Source of the DNA: Stereocaulon alpinum
Lineage: Eukaryota > Ascomycota > Lecanoromycetes > Lecanorales > Stereocaulaceae
Direction of reading: 5' to 3'
Assembly (NCBI GenBank): GCA_018257865.1
Contig: JAEUBA010000306.1
Location: forward strand, 1 to 11,208
Length of the DNA stretch: 11,208 bases
A model generated the notes under the pieces. It was not told the origin of the DNA, did no database searches, and saw only the letters and a program-made list of their open reading frames with translations. The position numbers were made by a program, and so were the translations under genes. Position 1 is the stretch's first letter. Each line of letters starts with the position of its first letter. This document shows, piece after piece, positions 1 through 9,560 of this stretch.

Positions 1-1
1 T

Positions 2-3000
2 AGTTTCTAACCTAAGTATAATAGTAATATAAGTAGTCTCCGCTAAGTAGGAGCTATCTACGCCTATATAGTCGACTCTAATATATCCTTTATCTAAGTA
101 CGAAATAATAGTAATACTCCTATCGTTATACCCTAGTATACTCGCCTAGGACTGGTAACTAAGCTTAAGGAGGAAGGTTACTACGCTGCTAACGTAGAGG
201 ACTACGAGCTTGCTAGCTGGTAGCCTAACGCAGTAGTTAAGGTAGCTAGTATAGCTAAAATAGTTCGTCTTCCTAATAGCGTTACTATCTATAGTCTGGA
301 AGGATCTCCTAAAGTATTAGCACTCTCTAGGGTATATAATAACTTTCCGGAAGTCTGGTCTAAAGCTATTAGTATAATTAATATCCTACTAGAGGAGTAA
401 TTACGAATCCCCTTAGTTAATAGATAGTAGTCTACTAAGCTAATAACGAAAGTCTATCTACTTAGTTAGAAGGATCGAGACTTCGTTAATAAAGAATTTG
501 ATAAGTTATATAAATAAGGTTGAATTAACTAGACTACTTAGCTAACTCCGTTCGGTTTCCTAGTATTCGTTATGTGGCGAATAGTATATATCGACGGAAT
601 TACCTAATAAAAGGGTAGAGTAGTTATCGATATTAGAGGCCTTAATACTATCGTAGTAAAGGATTCCTACCTATTACCCCTATAAATAGATATTATCTTA
701 GTAGTGCGGGGCTATTAATATATCTCTGTAATTAACTATACTAGTTTTTTCTTTTAGTAGCTTATAGCTGAAGAGGATTAATATAAGTTTACTATTATTA
801 CGTATAGAGGTTAGGAATTATTTAATATTATTATACTAGGTTTTTATAACTTACCTCTATATATATAAAGGCGAATAGATCTATTACTTTAAGACTTCCG
901 TTAGTACTACTATACCTATATTAATAATATAGTAGTCTACTCTGCTACCTTAGAGGAGTATCTTTAGTATTTAGGAGCTATATTTAATAAATTTTAAGCT
1001 CTTAGAATACGGCTAAAGCCTTTAAAGGCCTTTATTAGCTATCCTTCTATTACCCTACTTAGCTAGTAGGTTAACGGCTTAGGACTTACTATAGAAGAAG
1101 AGAAGATTAAGGCCTTATATAGGCTATAGTTCCTACGAAATCTTAGTAAGCTAGAGCGGTATCTTAGTCTTATAGGATAGCTTCGGATATATATACCCTA
1201 CTACGCCTAGATTACAGCGCTATTATAGGCGTTGAAAACGAATATACTAAAAGGATTACTAAAAGCCGGTTATACCCGCAAATCGTTCGTTCGGAAGGAA
1301 ATTAAGTTACCTACTAATATTAAACTTAAGTTGTTTAAGCTTATTTAAGAAAGGTTTTATAATCTTACCTTTCTATACTATTTCGACCCTAAACGTCTAT
1401 TATTTTTAGATGTTAATACTTCTAAAGAATATAGAATCGGTGCTATTATTTACTATATTAAAGGAGATCCTAATATAGCTAGCGTAATAAAAGAAGGAAA
1501 GGCTATAGAGTTTCCGTAGTAGTATATTTAACCTATTATATTCCTTAGTAAATTACTTTCTATAGCGGAATAGAACTACTAGCCTACTAAGCTTAAGGTT
1601 ATAGGTATTATCTAGCTAGTTCGGAAGATACGATATCTTATTAAATTAGGAGCTAGGGTATATACTGCTATTATCTTTACTAACTATACCGCCGCCACAG
1701 AGATTGCGCAGTAGATAATATTAACGTCGTTAAGTATAGATAAGCTGAATTTACGGCTTATTAGGGCTTCCTAATACTTATCGTAATTTAGTCTTAACGT
1801 ACGCTACCGCCCTAGTAAGATCTACTTAGTGCCTAACGCCCTAAGTCGTCTTTTTAGTACTATAATAGTTGAGAGTACTAATATTCTTAATAACCTTATA
1901 ATAGATTAACCAGCTACTTATTCGGCTACCTTAGTTAAAATGTTAGAGGAATTCCGCTAAAAAATAATAGACGGCTATACTAAGGAGTTATAATAGCGAC
2001 GAATACTTAAGGTAGTTAATCCTAAGCTTAGAGATACGAGTTCTTCGGAGGGTAAGGAAGCTACTGTGATTTTAACCCTAGGGTTAGCACTACTAACTAA
2101 AGTTAAAGATAGAGGTACTAGATTTAGCTATAATAATAGCCTTATCTACTTCTATAACGCAGACGGTATCTAACGCGTATATATTCCTAGGTCTATATAT
2201 AAAGAAGTCTTTAATATAGCGTATAATAAGTATATATATAGCAGTTTTTATAGGTTATATAAGCGAATTACTGGTTCTCTATATATTCGGAGACTAAGTG
2301 ATTCGCTAAAATAGTATATTCGTTATTATCTAGAATACTAGCTAAATTAAATAAAGCGACACCCGCTATACGGCGCCCTTATACTAATACCTTATTCTAT
2401 AACACTATTCTATACTATTACTATAGATTTTATCCTAGTATTAATACCTACGGCTTATATAGTAGGGAGCTTTAACTATCTTCTTATAATTATATATAAG
2501 AGTACGAAGAGGGTGCTGCTGCTCCTTAGATAGGAAAAGTAGGGAGCGAAAGAATAGGTATATACTATTATAACAGCGCTAATTAGGTATGACTAGGGTA
2601 TTCTAGTTATAATAATTTCGGATAGGGATCCTAAATTTATGTCGTCTTTCTAGAGGTTTATATTTAAGAAGTTAGGGACTTCTCTACTTATATTAACCGC
2701 CTACTATCTATAGATAGACGGTTAGTTAGAACGTACTAATTAGACGGTAGAAATCGCGCTACGCTACCTCTTAACTTCCTATCCTAACGCTAACTAGACT
2801 GAATTCTTACCGTTTATTTAAGGTAGTTTAAATAATTCGGCTAATACTATAATAGGTTAGGCTCCTAACGAACTTATATACGGTTTTAAGGTATACGACT
2901 CCTTAAATATACTCGCTGACCTACCTATTAAGGATCTTCGCCGCCTCCGGAGTATCTATTAAAAGGAAGTAGAGGAGGCTATAGCCTTTACTAACGCTAC

Positions 3001-3574
3001 TGCTAAAGTAAGGTACGATAGTATTTATAAACCTATTATACTAAAGAAGGGCTCCTAGGTATACCTTTAGCTATATAGGGGGTATAAGATTCTAGGCCTA
3101 GATAACTATAAGCTATCCTATTAGAGGGTAGGACTATTTACTATTAAGAGGGCTGTTAGTCCCCTTATATATAAGCTCGACTTGCTACTAATAATACGAA
3201 TTTATCCTATTATATTAATAGCCTATCTTAAACCCTTACCTTTAGAGGAGGATCCTTTCTATTATCTTTAGCTATCTAATCCGCTACCTATCTCCGCTGC
3301 TAGTAAGGAGGCGCCTAAATATAAAATTAAACGCCTTTTAGGGAAGAGAATAGCTGGAAGAAAGCTATAATACCTTATAAAGTAGAAGGGCTACTCCTAC
3401 TATTAGAACTACTAGTATAATATTAATAACCTCTAAAAGGTAAAGCGCCTTATCGCCGAATATAAAGATTACTATATAATACGTCCTAGACGTAAAGGCC
3501 GCTAATAATAATTAGACTTACCCTCGCCGCTGCTAAAGAGAGGACGTAGACGTCCTAGGAAGGCTATTAGTTAA
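2..3574 (+). pseudogene. pol: RIP-degraded Gypsy pol relic (RT, RNase H, integrase, chromodomain)
   Basis: One frame (codons starting at 2, 5, 8...) can be followed for 3.5 kb with dozens of TAG/TAA codons but no frameshift that I detect. Bases 2-540 are the linker before RT. RT runs about 540-1250 and contains the core RVVIDIRGLN; its catalytic YVDD is now YINN (917-928). RNase H follows, with FLDVNTS at about 1403 and VPNALSRL near 1830-1853. The integrase zinc finger (about 2200-2345) has lost most His/Cys to Tyr. Its catalytic triad is still present: Asp 2426-2428, Asp 2621-2623 and Glu 2729-2731, with 35 residues between the last two as in the DDE family. A GPY/F-like stretch (VGLFTIKRA) lies at about 3128. 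The chromodomain is at about 3317-3481, with its Trp codons now TAG. The frame ends at TAA 3572-3574. It would have encoded a polyprotein for reverse transcription and chromatin-targeted integration, and it is now untranslatable. Confidence 0.93.
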
Positions 3575-3737
3575 TCTTACTTACTAAGTCGCTTGCAATA
3601 TCCTTCTATAGCTCTACTTGTAATATCCTTCTACCGCCTACTTCAAATATCCTTCTGCAGCTCTGCTTACATCCTGCAGCGCAGCGCTTAATATAAGACT
3701 ATCGAGGGCGATAGGAGTATTCTTGTTAGGGGGATAT
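3575..3737 (+). other. 3' untranslated part of element A with polypurine tract
   Basis: This is the short region between the pol stop and the LTR. It ends in a purine run (AGGGGGATAT, about 3728-3737) directly before the LTR start, which is the expected place of the plus-strand primer. It holds a three-unit tandem repeat (separate entry) and keeps more CpA and TpG than the surrounding sequence. Confidence 0.6.
3593..3666 (+). repeat. Three tandem ~25-bp units in the 3' region of element A
   Basis: Three consecutive units begin at 3593, 3618 and 3642 (25, 24 and 25 bp). Each starts with TTG/TTC followed by AATATCCTTCT and ends in a pyrimidine-rich GC(T)CTAC-like tail. A fourth, shortened version may start at 3667 (TTACATCCTGCAG). 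The period is not a multiple of three and lies after the pol stop, so this is a non-coding repeat. Confidence 0.7.
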
Positions 3738-3858
3738 TATTACGGATTACTTGCTTTGCTTGCCCTACTCGCTTAGAACCCTTAGGGTTAGGGCTACCAA
3801 TTTGTACTTAGCAGAATTCTATAGTATAACTAAATAATTATCTTTCACCACGCTTATA
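3738..3858 (+). repeat. Putative 3' LTR of element A
   Basis: The sequence TATTACGG starts right after the polypurine run and is what RIP would make of TGTTACGG, an LTR start like that inferred for element B at 7964-7971. The right end is inferred from where the minus-strand RNase H frame of B picks up, giving about 120 bp. The 5' LTR is outside the window, so the boundary cannot be confirmed by comparing copies. Confidence 0.55.
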
Positions 3859-4447
3859 ATCCTAATAGTTATATTCCGTAGGGAGTATCTTAGTCGAAAA
3901 GTACGCTATAGGCTAAAGCTAGCTCTTATTATCGTATTAAGATATAACCCTAGCGGTAACGAAGTTAGAGGTATCCGTCTCTATAACTATCTCCTTCTTA
4001 GGGTTAAAATAGAGTAAGATAGGTATAGAGGTAAAGGCCTTCTTAAGGCTATTAAAGGCAGCCTAGTACTCGGAATTCTAGTTAAAAACGTAATTCTTTT
4101 TAGTAAGTTAGGTTAGTAGGCTAGCTTTAGCGGAGAATCCTTAGATAAATTATTAGTAGAAGTTAGCGAAACCTAGGAAGCTTTAGATATCTTTAATATT
4201 CTTAGGTAGTAGCTAGTCTAAGACCGCAGAGAGCTTCTTAGGGTCTATTTAAATACTACTAGTAGTAATAATTAAGCTAAGATACTTAACTTTAATAACT
4301 AAAAATATATACTTATTAATATCGACCTAAAGGCCTACTTATTATAGCCGGCCTAAGACTTTTCGTATATACTCTCTATATTCTACCCTTAAGTTACTAT
4401 AGATTAGGATATTATCTATATAGGCGGTGTAAAAGTTATTAAGGTAT

Positions 4448-4574
4448 TATAAGGGAGGAACTCCGGGCTAGAGCCCTACCCCTCTACTACCTAGAAGAGG
4501 TAAAAGTTAAGGATATTAGGTCCGATACTTAGTAGGCCCCTATTAGGGTCCTTATAGCGTATCTACCCCTTATA
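4448..4574 (-). repeat. 3' LTR of miniature element copy 1
   Basis: This 127-bp repeat matches 4983-5109. Its ends are short inverted repeats (TATAAGGG ... CCCCTTATA). On the - strand it directly follows the polypurine tract at 4575-4590, which identifies it as the 3' LTR. It contains a perfect palindrome-like GGGCTCTAGCCC core on the - strand. Confidence 0.87.
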
Positions 4575-4590
4575 ACTATCTCCCCCCTTA
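4575..4590 (-). other. Polypurine tract of miniature element copy 1
   Basis: On the - strand this reads TAAGGGGGGAGATAGT, immediately upstream of the 3' LTR. Copy 2 has the matching tract at 9545-9560 with eight G. The position and purine run fit the plus-strand primer of an LTR retrotransposon. Confidence 0.75.
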
Positions 4591-4693
4591 AGGGACTCGC
4601 CCCTAAGGCCTAGGTAGTATAAGTTAAACTTCCCCTAGATTAACGCTGCTTAGCGAGAGTTATTAGGTCGTAAGGCCCCTATAGAGCGCCTTA

Positions 4694-4872
4694 CTAAGGC
4701 CTAGTTAAAGCCCCCGTAGGGCGCCTCTAAGCTGGCTAATCTACGCGTAATAGCGTGATACTATACCTAGTTAAGGCCCTACTAAGGTACCTCTAAGCTA
4801 GCTAATCTACGCGTAATAGCGCGATACTATACCTAGTTAAGGCCCTACTAGGGTACCTCTAAGCTAGCTAAT
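4694..4872 (+). repeat. 66-bp tandem units inside miniature element copy 1
   Basis: Two full units (4741-4806 and 4807-4872) are nearly identical, each starting CTACGCGTAATAGCG and ending AAGCTAGCTAAT. A partial, more diverged unit of about 46 bp precedes them. Related, more decayed units of about 65 bp occur at the matching place in copy 2 (about 9265-9440). They have no coding potential. Confidence 0.8.
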
Positions 4873-4898
4873 TAGCGCGGTTACTTACGCGATATTTA

Positions 4899-4966
4899 GT
4901 ACCCCTCTAGGAGTCGAACCCCCGACCTTATACGCTAAGGCGCCTAGGCGATTAACTAACGGAGTA
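4899..4966 (-). ncRNA. Degenerate tRNA-like sequence in miniature element copy 1
   Basis: These 68 nt end 16 bp from the 5' LTR. The 3' part holds GGTTCGACTCC, a clear match to the tRNA B-box/T-loop. The first and last bases can form an acceptor-like stem (TACTCC with GGGGTA), and GCCTT with AAGGT forms an anticodon-like stem with a 7-nt loop. The D-arm/A-box region is recognisable but weak. The T-stem pairs poorly and the residue before the anticodon is not T, so a functional tRNA is unlikely. The probable role is as a relic Pol III promoter or a captured tRNA. Confidence 0.65.
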
Positions 4967-4982
4967 TTAGACCCGATATAAT

Positions 4983-5109
4983 TATAAGGGAGGAACTCTA
5001 AGCTAGAGCCCTACCCCTCTACTACCTAGAAGAGGTAAAAGTTAAGGATATCAAGTCCGATACCTAGTAGGCCCCTATTAGGGTCCTTATAGCGTATCTA
5101 CCCCTTATA
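4983..5109 (-). repeat. 5' LTR of miniature element copy 1
   Basis: This is the 127-bp direct repeat of 4448-4574, differing by six transitions and no indels. On the - strand it is followed by a 16-bp spacer and then the tRNA-like sequence. The flanking GGTAT at 5110-5114 is one half of the target duplication. Confidence 0.87.
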
Positions 5110-6399
5110 GGTATTTATAAAGTATATTATTAATATACTATTAGAAGGTTAAGGGGGCGTTAGCTAGCTTAAATAGTATAATAAGAGACTTATAAAGGCT
5201 ATAGCGGGTCTAGAAAGTAGTCTTCTACTCCTCTCCTAAAGCTATTCGTATCTTATTAAAGGCGGCGATAATATTAAGCTTAGTATAGAACTTAGTATAG
5301 TAGATTTAGGTAAGGGTTTTTTAAGATTAGGGGTAGCGGGTACTGATTCTTTACGGTAATAGTATTTAAGGCTTAATAGTTAATATAAAGACTAGCCTAC
5401 TACTAGGCTTATAGGCGAAAAGTATAGGGGAAGCTATAAGGGACGAGCTAGGCCTAATAAATCCCTTAGCTAAATTTTTATTAAGGAACTTCTTAAGGAC
5501 TTTAAGCTCGTCTTAGGATATATTATAGAGGGGGCTAAAGCCTAGCTCCTTTCTTAGTTATAGCTTAATCTTATAGTCGCTAGGTCGATTTAGTAGTAGC
5601 TTATTAGCCTTAATTTAGGAGAAAACGCTTAGGAATTTATAGTATTCTAGGGGAAGGACGGTAGCGGGGTTAATATAAGTCTTCGGGGCTAAAGCCTTTT
5701 TAAAATCTTATATAGTAGCTACGAAGAGCTATATTCTAAGTTATCTAGCTATATAGGCGAAGGGGACGGCACTAATAAGCCGGATTTAATATAGGGAACG
5801 GGATTCCTTAGGCGCTGAGGACGGGTAAGGGGTTACGTTAACGTTAACTTAAGTTAATATTATAACTAATTCCTTAGGCACTAAGAACGGGCTAGGGGTT
5901 ATAAGGGTTTTAGGGACTATCTTAGGCTTAATTTTAATTAGGGAGGATCCTTTAAGTAGCGGTAGTAGTCCTAAAATAATTAAATTCCCTTCTAGGCGTA
6001 GGTAGATTATAGCTTAGTATCTTTTTAGCTAGGGGAGTCTAAGGATTACGGGTTCGTTAGGTAGGTAGGTTAAGTAGAAGGTAGTTAGGATAGTAGGGTA
6101 TCTAAGTATAGTAATCTACGCCTAAGTATACTAGATTACTAGGCTAGTAATAGTAGGCTAGCTGTTAAAGCCCTCTAACTATAAAGGGGTTTCTAAGTTA
6201 AAATAAGGGAAGGAGTTAGTTTTTATATAGGTTATATTAAGAAAGTTAGCGGTAGTACTAGTATCTAAGAGCTAGGTTACTAGAATTTTATTATCTCTAT
6301 ATCTAAGAGTATATCTAGAGGTAAGGTAGTTTTTAGAAATTCTTCTAGGAAGGGGCTTCTCGCTAGTTATAAAGGAATAAGCTGAAATTCGGATATATT

Positions 6400-7670
6400 A
6401 GGAGGGTCCTAGTACGCGACTAGGTATAGGGACTAAGCTTTTCCCTAGTTAGGAGAGGCTTAGGGGGTAGACGTAAGGTTAGCGGAGCTAATTTAAGTAT
6501 TATAGGTAGCCTAAGCGCGTTTCTTCTTATTATAGTCTTATACTAGGTACTTTAGATTACCGTAGTATAGATATAGGGAATTCTCGATTCGGTATTATTA
6601 TTCTTTAGCGGTAAGAGGGCCTTTAGGGCCTATATAGGGGCGGGAGATTATCGCTAAGAGGTCTATAGCTATATTAGAATTATTACTAGAGGTATAAATT
6701 ATAGGTATACTTCCCGTAAAGGCTGAAGCCGTAGTAGTTATAGTAATATAAGTTAACGTAGAGGCTAGCTTAACTAAGTAGTAGCGGGTATCTAGAAGTT
6801 AATATTTCGTAATTAGTTTATTAAATAATAGGGATTTAACGTTAATAGATACTAAGTAGCCTTAAAGTTCGCAGCTTAAACTATTCTAGAAGTAGAAGTA
6901 TTAGTTAGCCTTATTATACCTAGTATCCCTAATCTAGCGTTAGAAGTTAGCGAGGTATTTAGGGAATAAGTAATTAGCCTACTTTAGACTAGCGATCTTC
7001 TTCTAAGCTATATTCTTTTAGTCTAGGTCGCTAAAGCTAAGCTTAAGGGTATTAAGAAATTATAAGATAGTACGGATAGTAGCAGGGCTATTAAGGTTCC
7101 TAACTTAAGGTAGGATTTAGGCTATCGCTCGACTAGTAAGGCGGGAAAAGGCGTAGCTAATCTTCTATTATTCTAAAGGGTAATAGTCGGAGTTTATAAG
7201 GAGTTTTTAGTTAAGCTTAAATTTAAATCCTTCTAGTTCTTCGTAGTCCCTACTAAACTTTAGTAAGTCTAGGTATTTAATAGAGTAGTAGGGCTTAGCT
7301 ATAGAAACTAAGGTAGGAGGGGTAACCTACTAAGCTTAGGCTTTAGTAGCGAGTTATTCTTAAAGAGTTCGGTTATTAGCTTCTAGGGACTTAGAATCCT
7401 TTTAGGCTTCTTAATACTTATCAGCTATATAAGCGTACTCTATCTAAAGTTTGGAAACACTTTATTAATAGGAAGCTAGGGTAGTTAAGAGGTAGGTAAT
7501 ATCTAAAGTATCGAAGTTAAGGTCTTCCTACTCGCTAAAAGCTTTTAGAGCTATATTAATAATTTATTCTAGGGTATTATTCGCTAGTTTAGAGGTAGAG
7601 CTCTAGGGCTAGCTAGCGCTAGAGAGGGAGCGAGAGAACTAGCCTATAATTTCGAGGTTTTCGAAAATTT
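6400..7670 (-). pseudogene. gag: RIP-degraded Gypsy gag relic with CCHC zinc knuckle
   Basis: This is the nucleocapsid/capsid-type protein of element B. Read on the - strand from near the LTR, the frame contains a Gln/Lys/Glu-rich, probably helical section (EANNRTL, about 7340-7400), then YLDLLKFSRDYEELEGF (about 7220-7270), the usual entry to a retrotransposon capsid domain. It ends in a decayed zinc knuckle at 6532-6573. That motif reads YLYYGNLKYLV*DY and fits C-X2-C-X4-H-X4-C after Cys/His to Tyr changes. The start codon cannot be fixed, because any ATG near 7600-7680 has probably become ATA. The frame is offset from the protease frame, overlapping it around 6400-6440. Counting about 400 codons, the length is usual for a fungal Gypsy gag. 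Confidence 0.82.
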
Positions 7671-7717
7671 ATGTTAAAAAATTTGGCGGCGACGAGTTAG
7701 CGTCGATAGCGTTAAAT

Positions 7718-7971
7718 TATTATAGTAGTATTTATAATATTATAATTATAAAGGATAGGTTTAATAGATAAGGATTTATAAGCCCTATCTATAGTCTAGG
7801 TCTAATATATAAGACGAATATAAGGAGAGAATTTCGGAGGGGAGAGAACTAGTACTTATATAGGGGTATATAAGTGCTAAGTAGTAAGTATAAAACGCTA
7901 GTATAAACACCGGATAACTAAAGTAAAACGGACTTAGATAATTTTAAGGGTATCGTTTAAGAACCGTAATA
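7718..7971 (-). repeat. 5' LTR of element B (about 254 bp)
   Basis: On the - strand the LTR starts TATTACGG at 7971 (TGTTACGG before RIP) and runs to a terminal ATAATA near 7718. It is followed by ATTTAACGC, probably ATTTGGCGC before RIP, where a primer-binding site would lie, and then by gag. No gene is seen in it. The outer end is placed where the integrase frame of element C begins. The inner end is less sure, because the partner LTR is outside the window. Confidence 0.6.
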
Positions 7972-9022
7972 GCTATCTCCCCTACTAATACTAATAAGGC
8001 CGTTTTAAGAGATTATAATAGACTTTATTATAGATCTTCCTCTAAGTAAGCTAGGGAGCGGTATCTATAATATAATTCTAATAGTAGTAGACCGCTATAC
8101 TAAGGTCTCTAAGTATCTACCTATAATAAAGATAGTAGACGCTATTAGAGTAGCTAACCTAGTATATTATAATATATTCTTAAAGTATAGATAGCTAGAG
8201 GGGATTATTAGTAACCGTAGGGTAGTCTTTATAAGTAACTTCTAAGTAGTAGTATATTATTATATAAATATATAAAGGAAGCTAAGTATAGTATTCTACC
8301 CTTAGATAGATAGATAGATAGAAAGGTAGAATAGTATATTAAAGTAGTATCTATACTACTACTCTAACTAAAAGTAGGATAATTAGGCTAGATTATTACG
8401 CCTAGTAGAGTTCGTATATAACTATATAAAGTAAGTAAGTATTAGGTTACCTCTATATAAGGCGCTATATAAGTATCTCCTAATAGTTAACGTTTAGCTA
8501 ACGGAGCCTCGCACTAGAGATATCCCCTCTACTAGAAATAGAGTAGAAATACTATAATAGAATAGATAAACTCTAAAAGACTACTTATATAATACCTAAG
8601 TAGCTTAGGCGAAGTATACGAATAAGTATAGAAAGCTAATAATATATACTATTAGAGATTAACTACTATTAAGTACGAAAAATATTAAGCTTATATAGCT
8701 ATTAAAGAAGCTATTATATAAGTACCTAAGACTATTTAAGGTACTTTAATATATTAGGGAATATACTTATAAGCTAGACCTACTAAAAATATTTCGTATA
8801 TATCTAGTCTTTTATATCTCGCTCTTAGAGCCCTATAAAGGTAATAGTAGTAATATCTTAGATAGCTTATATACGTAGTTTATAGAGGATAATAATAAAT
8901 ATAAGGTAGAAGCTATCTTAGACTATAAGATCTCCTATAGAAAGCTAAGATATCTAGTTAAGTAGAAAGATTAGTTAGATAACTATAATTAGTAGTTATA
9001 TAAGTAAGACTTAGTCGATATA

Positions 9023-9153
9023 TATAAGGGGTAGATACGCTATAAGGGCCCTAATAGGGGCCTATTAGGTATTAGACTTAATATCCTTAACTTTTACCTC
9101 TTCTATATAGCCTAGGGGTAGGGCTTTAGCCCGGAGTCTAACCTACTCTTATA
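9023..9153 (+). repeat. 5' LTR of miniature element copy 2
   Basis: This 131-bp repeat matches 9561-9691 with five differences, all T here against C in the 3' LTR. It starts TATAAGGGG and ends CTCTTATA. It contains the hairpin-forming GGGCT(TT)AGCCC segment. Confidence 0.86.
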
Positions 9154-9169
9154 ATTATATTAGGTCCGA

Positions 9170-9238
9170 TACTCTACTAGTCGATCGCCGTAACCGCCTT
9201 AGCGTATAAGGTTAGGGGTTCGACTCTTAGAGGGGTAC
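9170..9238 (+). ncRNA. Degenerate tRNA-like sequence in miniature element copy 2
   Basis: These 69 nt are homologous to 4899-4966 (- strand) and again start 16 bp after the 5' LTR. The segment GGTTCGACTCT near the 3' end is a slightly decayed B-box/T-loop. The core CGCCTTAGCGTATAAGG is identical in both copies and forms the anticodon-like stem-loop. TACTC pairs with GGGTA at the ends. Conservation of placement in both copies shows that it belongs to the element. It is not a functional tRNA as it stands. Confidence 0.65.
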
Positions 9239-9544
9239 TAAATATCGCGTAAGTAACTGCGCTAATTAGCTAGCTTAGAGGTACCCTATAGGAGCTTTAA
9301 CTAGGTATAGTATCGCGCTATATCGCGTAAGAATTAGCCAGCTTAGAGGTACCCTACGGGGGCCTACTAGGGCCTAAACTACGTAAATACTATACGTAAA
9401 TAGCCAGCTTAGAGGGCGCCCTACGGGGGCCTTAGCTAGGCCTTAGTAAGGCGCCCTATAGGGACCTTACGACCTAATAACTCTCGCTAAGCGGTATTAA
9501 TCTAGGGGAAGTTTAACTTATACTAGGCCTTAGGGACGAGTCCC

Positions 9545-9560
9545 TAAGGGGGGGGATAGT
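9545..9560 (+). other. Polypurine tract of miniature element copy 2
   Basis: TAAGGGGGGGGATAGT directly precedes the 3' LTR, matching the tract of copy 1. It fixes the sense strand of the element and supports reverse transcription as its mode of spread. Confidence 0.75.

Larger units (their letters stand above)
1..3858 (+). mobile_element. Element A: 3' part of a RIP-inactivated Ty3/Gypsy chromovirus
   Basis: A Gypsy-order LTR retrotransposon on the + strand, entering the window downstream of its protease and running to its 3' LTR. The domain order (RT, RNase H, integrase, GPY/F-like module, chromodomain, polypurine tract, LTR) is that of fungal chromoviruses. The gag, the protease and the 5' LTR are to the left of the window. 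The right edge is set where the RNase H frame of the opposite-strand element B resumes (about 3859-3864), so A appears to be inserted in B. Residual CpA/TpG is a little higher here than in B and C. The exact right end is uncertain by a few bases. Confidence 0.88.
4448..5109 (-). mobile_element. Miniature LTR retrotransposon (TRIM-like), copy 1, 662 bp, carrying a tRNA-like sequence
   Basis: Two 127-bp direct repeats (4448-4574 and 4983-5109) flank 408 bp without coding capacity. They are identical except for six transitions. The element is bounded by a 5-bp target duplication GGTAT (4443-4447 and 5110-5114) and interrupts the RT of element B. On the - strand the order is 5' LTR, 16-bp spacer, tRNA-like sequence, tandem 66-bp units, polypurine tract, 3' LTR. 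This is the plan of a terminal-repeat retrotransposon in miniature, mobilised by another element's enzymes. A second copy with the same plan lies at 9023-9691. All fit a non-autonomous element, but I do not recognise the family. Confidence 0.87.
3859..6440 (-). pseudogene. pol: RIP-degraded Gypsy pol relic (protease, RT, partial RNase H), split by a miniature LTR element
   Basis: The protease active site reads LLDTSTTANF. The DTS codons at 6257-6265 are what RIP would make of DTG. RT begins near 5660. Its YKFLSVFS region is followed by KGFIRPSSS (about 5430-5480) and by LANAPLTF (5147). The catalytic YVDD is now YIDN (4411-4422). The RT continues through SFLGFANFY into RNase H (ETDTSNF, about 3955-3972) and breaks off near 3859. 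The miniature element at 4448-5109 splits RT just before YIDN; removing it together with one 5-bp duplication restores the frame. About 60-80 bp near 5325-5390 read in another frame, flanked by homopolymer-like tracts, which suggests two compensating 1-base indels. Elsewhere the damage is stops and transitions. Gag lies upstream in a different frame. Confidence 0.9.
3859..7971 (-). mobile_element. Element B: RIP-inactivated Ty3/Gypsy element, 5' LTR to RNase H
   Basis: Read on the - strand, the order is LTR (7971 to 7718), gag with a zinc knuckle, aspartic protease, RT and the start of RNase H. That is the 5' half of a Gypsy element. It stops abruptly inside RNase H at about 3859, at the LTR of element A, so its integrase half should lie left of A. 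A 662-bp miniature LTR element interrupts the RT at 4448-5109. At its other end the LTR abuts the integrase frame of element C, which implies B inserted into C. Confidence 0.85.

Noticed and set aside
3782..3793. Two telomere-type TTAGGG units in the LTR of element A
   Set aside because: Only two units, inside an LTR next to retrotransposon sequence. There is no longer array, so this is most likely chance.
4741..4872. 66-bp units as a CRISPR array
   Set aside because: The whole unit is repeated with no unique spacers, inside a eukaryotic transposon.
4899..4966. Functional tRNA gene
   Set aside because: T-stem mismatches, a non-T residue before the anticodon, a short D region, and location inside a RIPped transposon in both copies.
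7972..7986. Purine tract (on the - strand) directly before the LTR of B, resembling a polypurine tract
   Set aside because: It would make the LTR a 3' LTR of a further minus-strand element, but the same bases fit the integrase frame of element C, and B has gag right inside the other end of this LTR.
8303..8320. AGATAGATAGATAG microsatellite
   Set aside because: Short, and it falls within the conserved integrase region around the catalytic Glu of element C. It is explained by RIP of the coding sequence.
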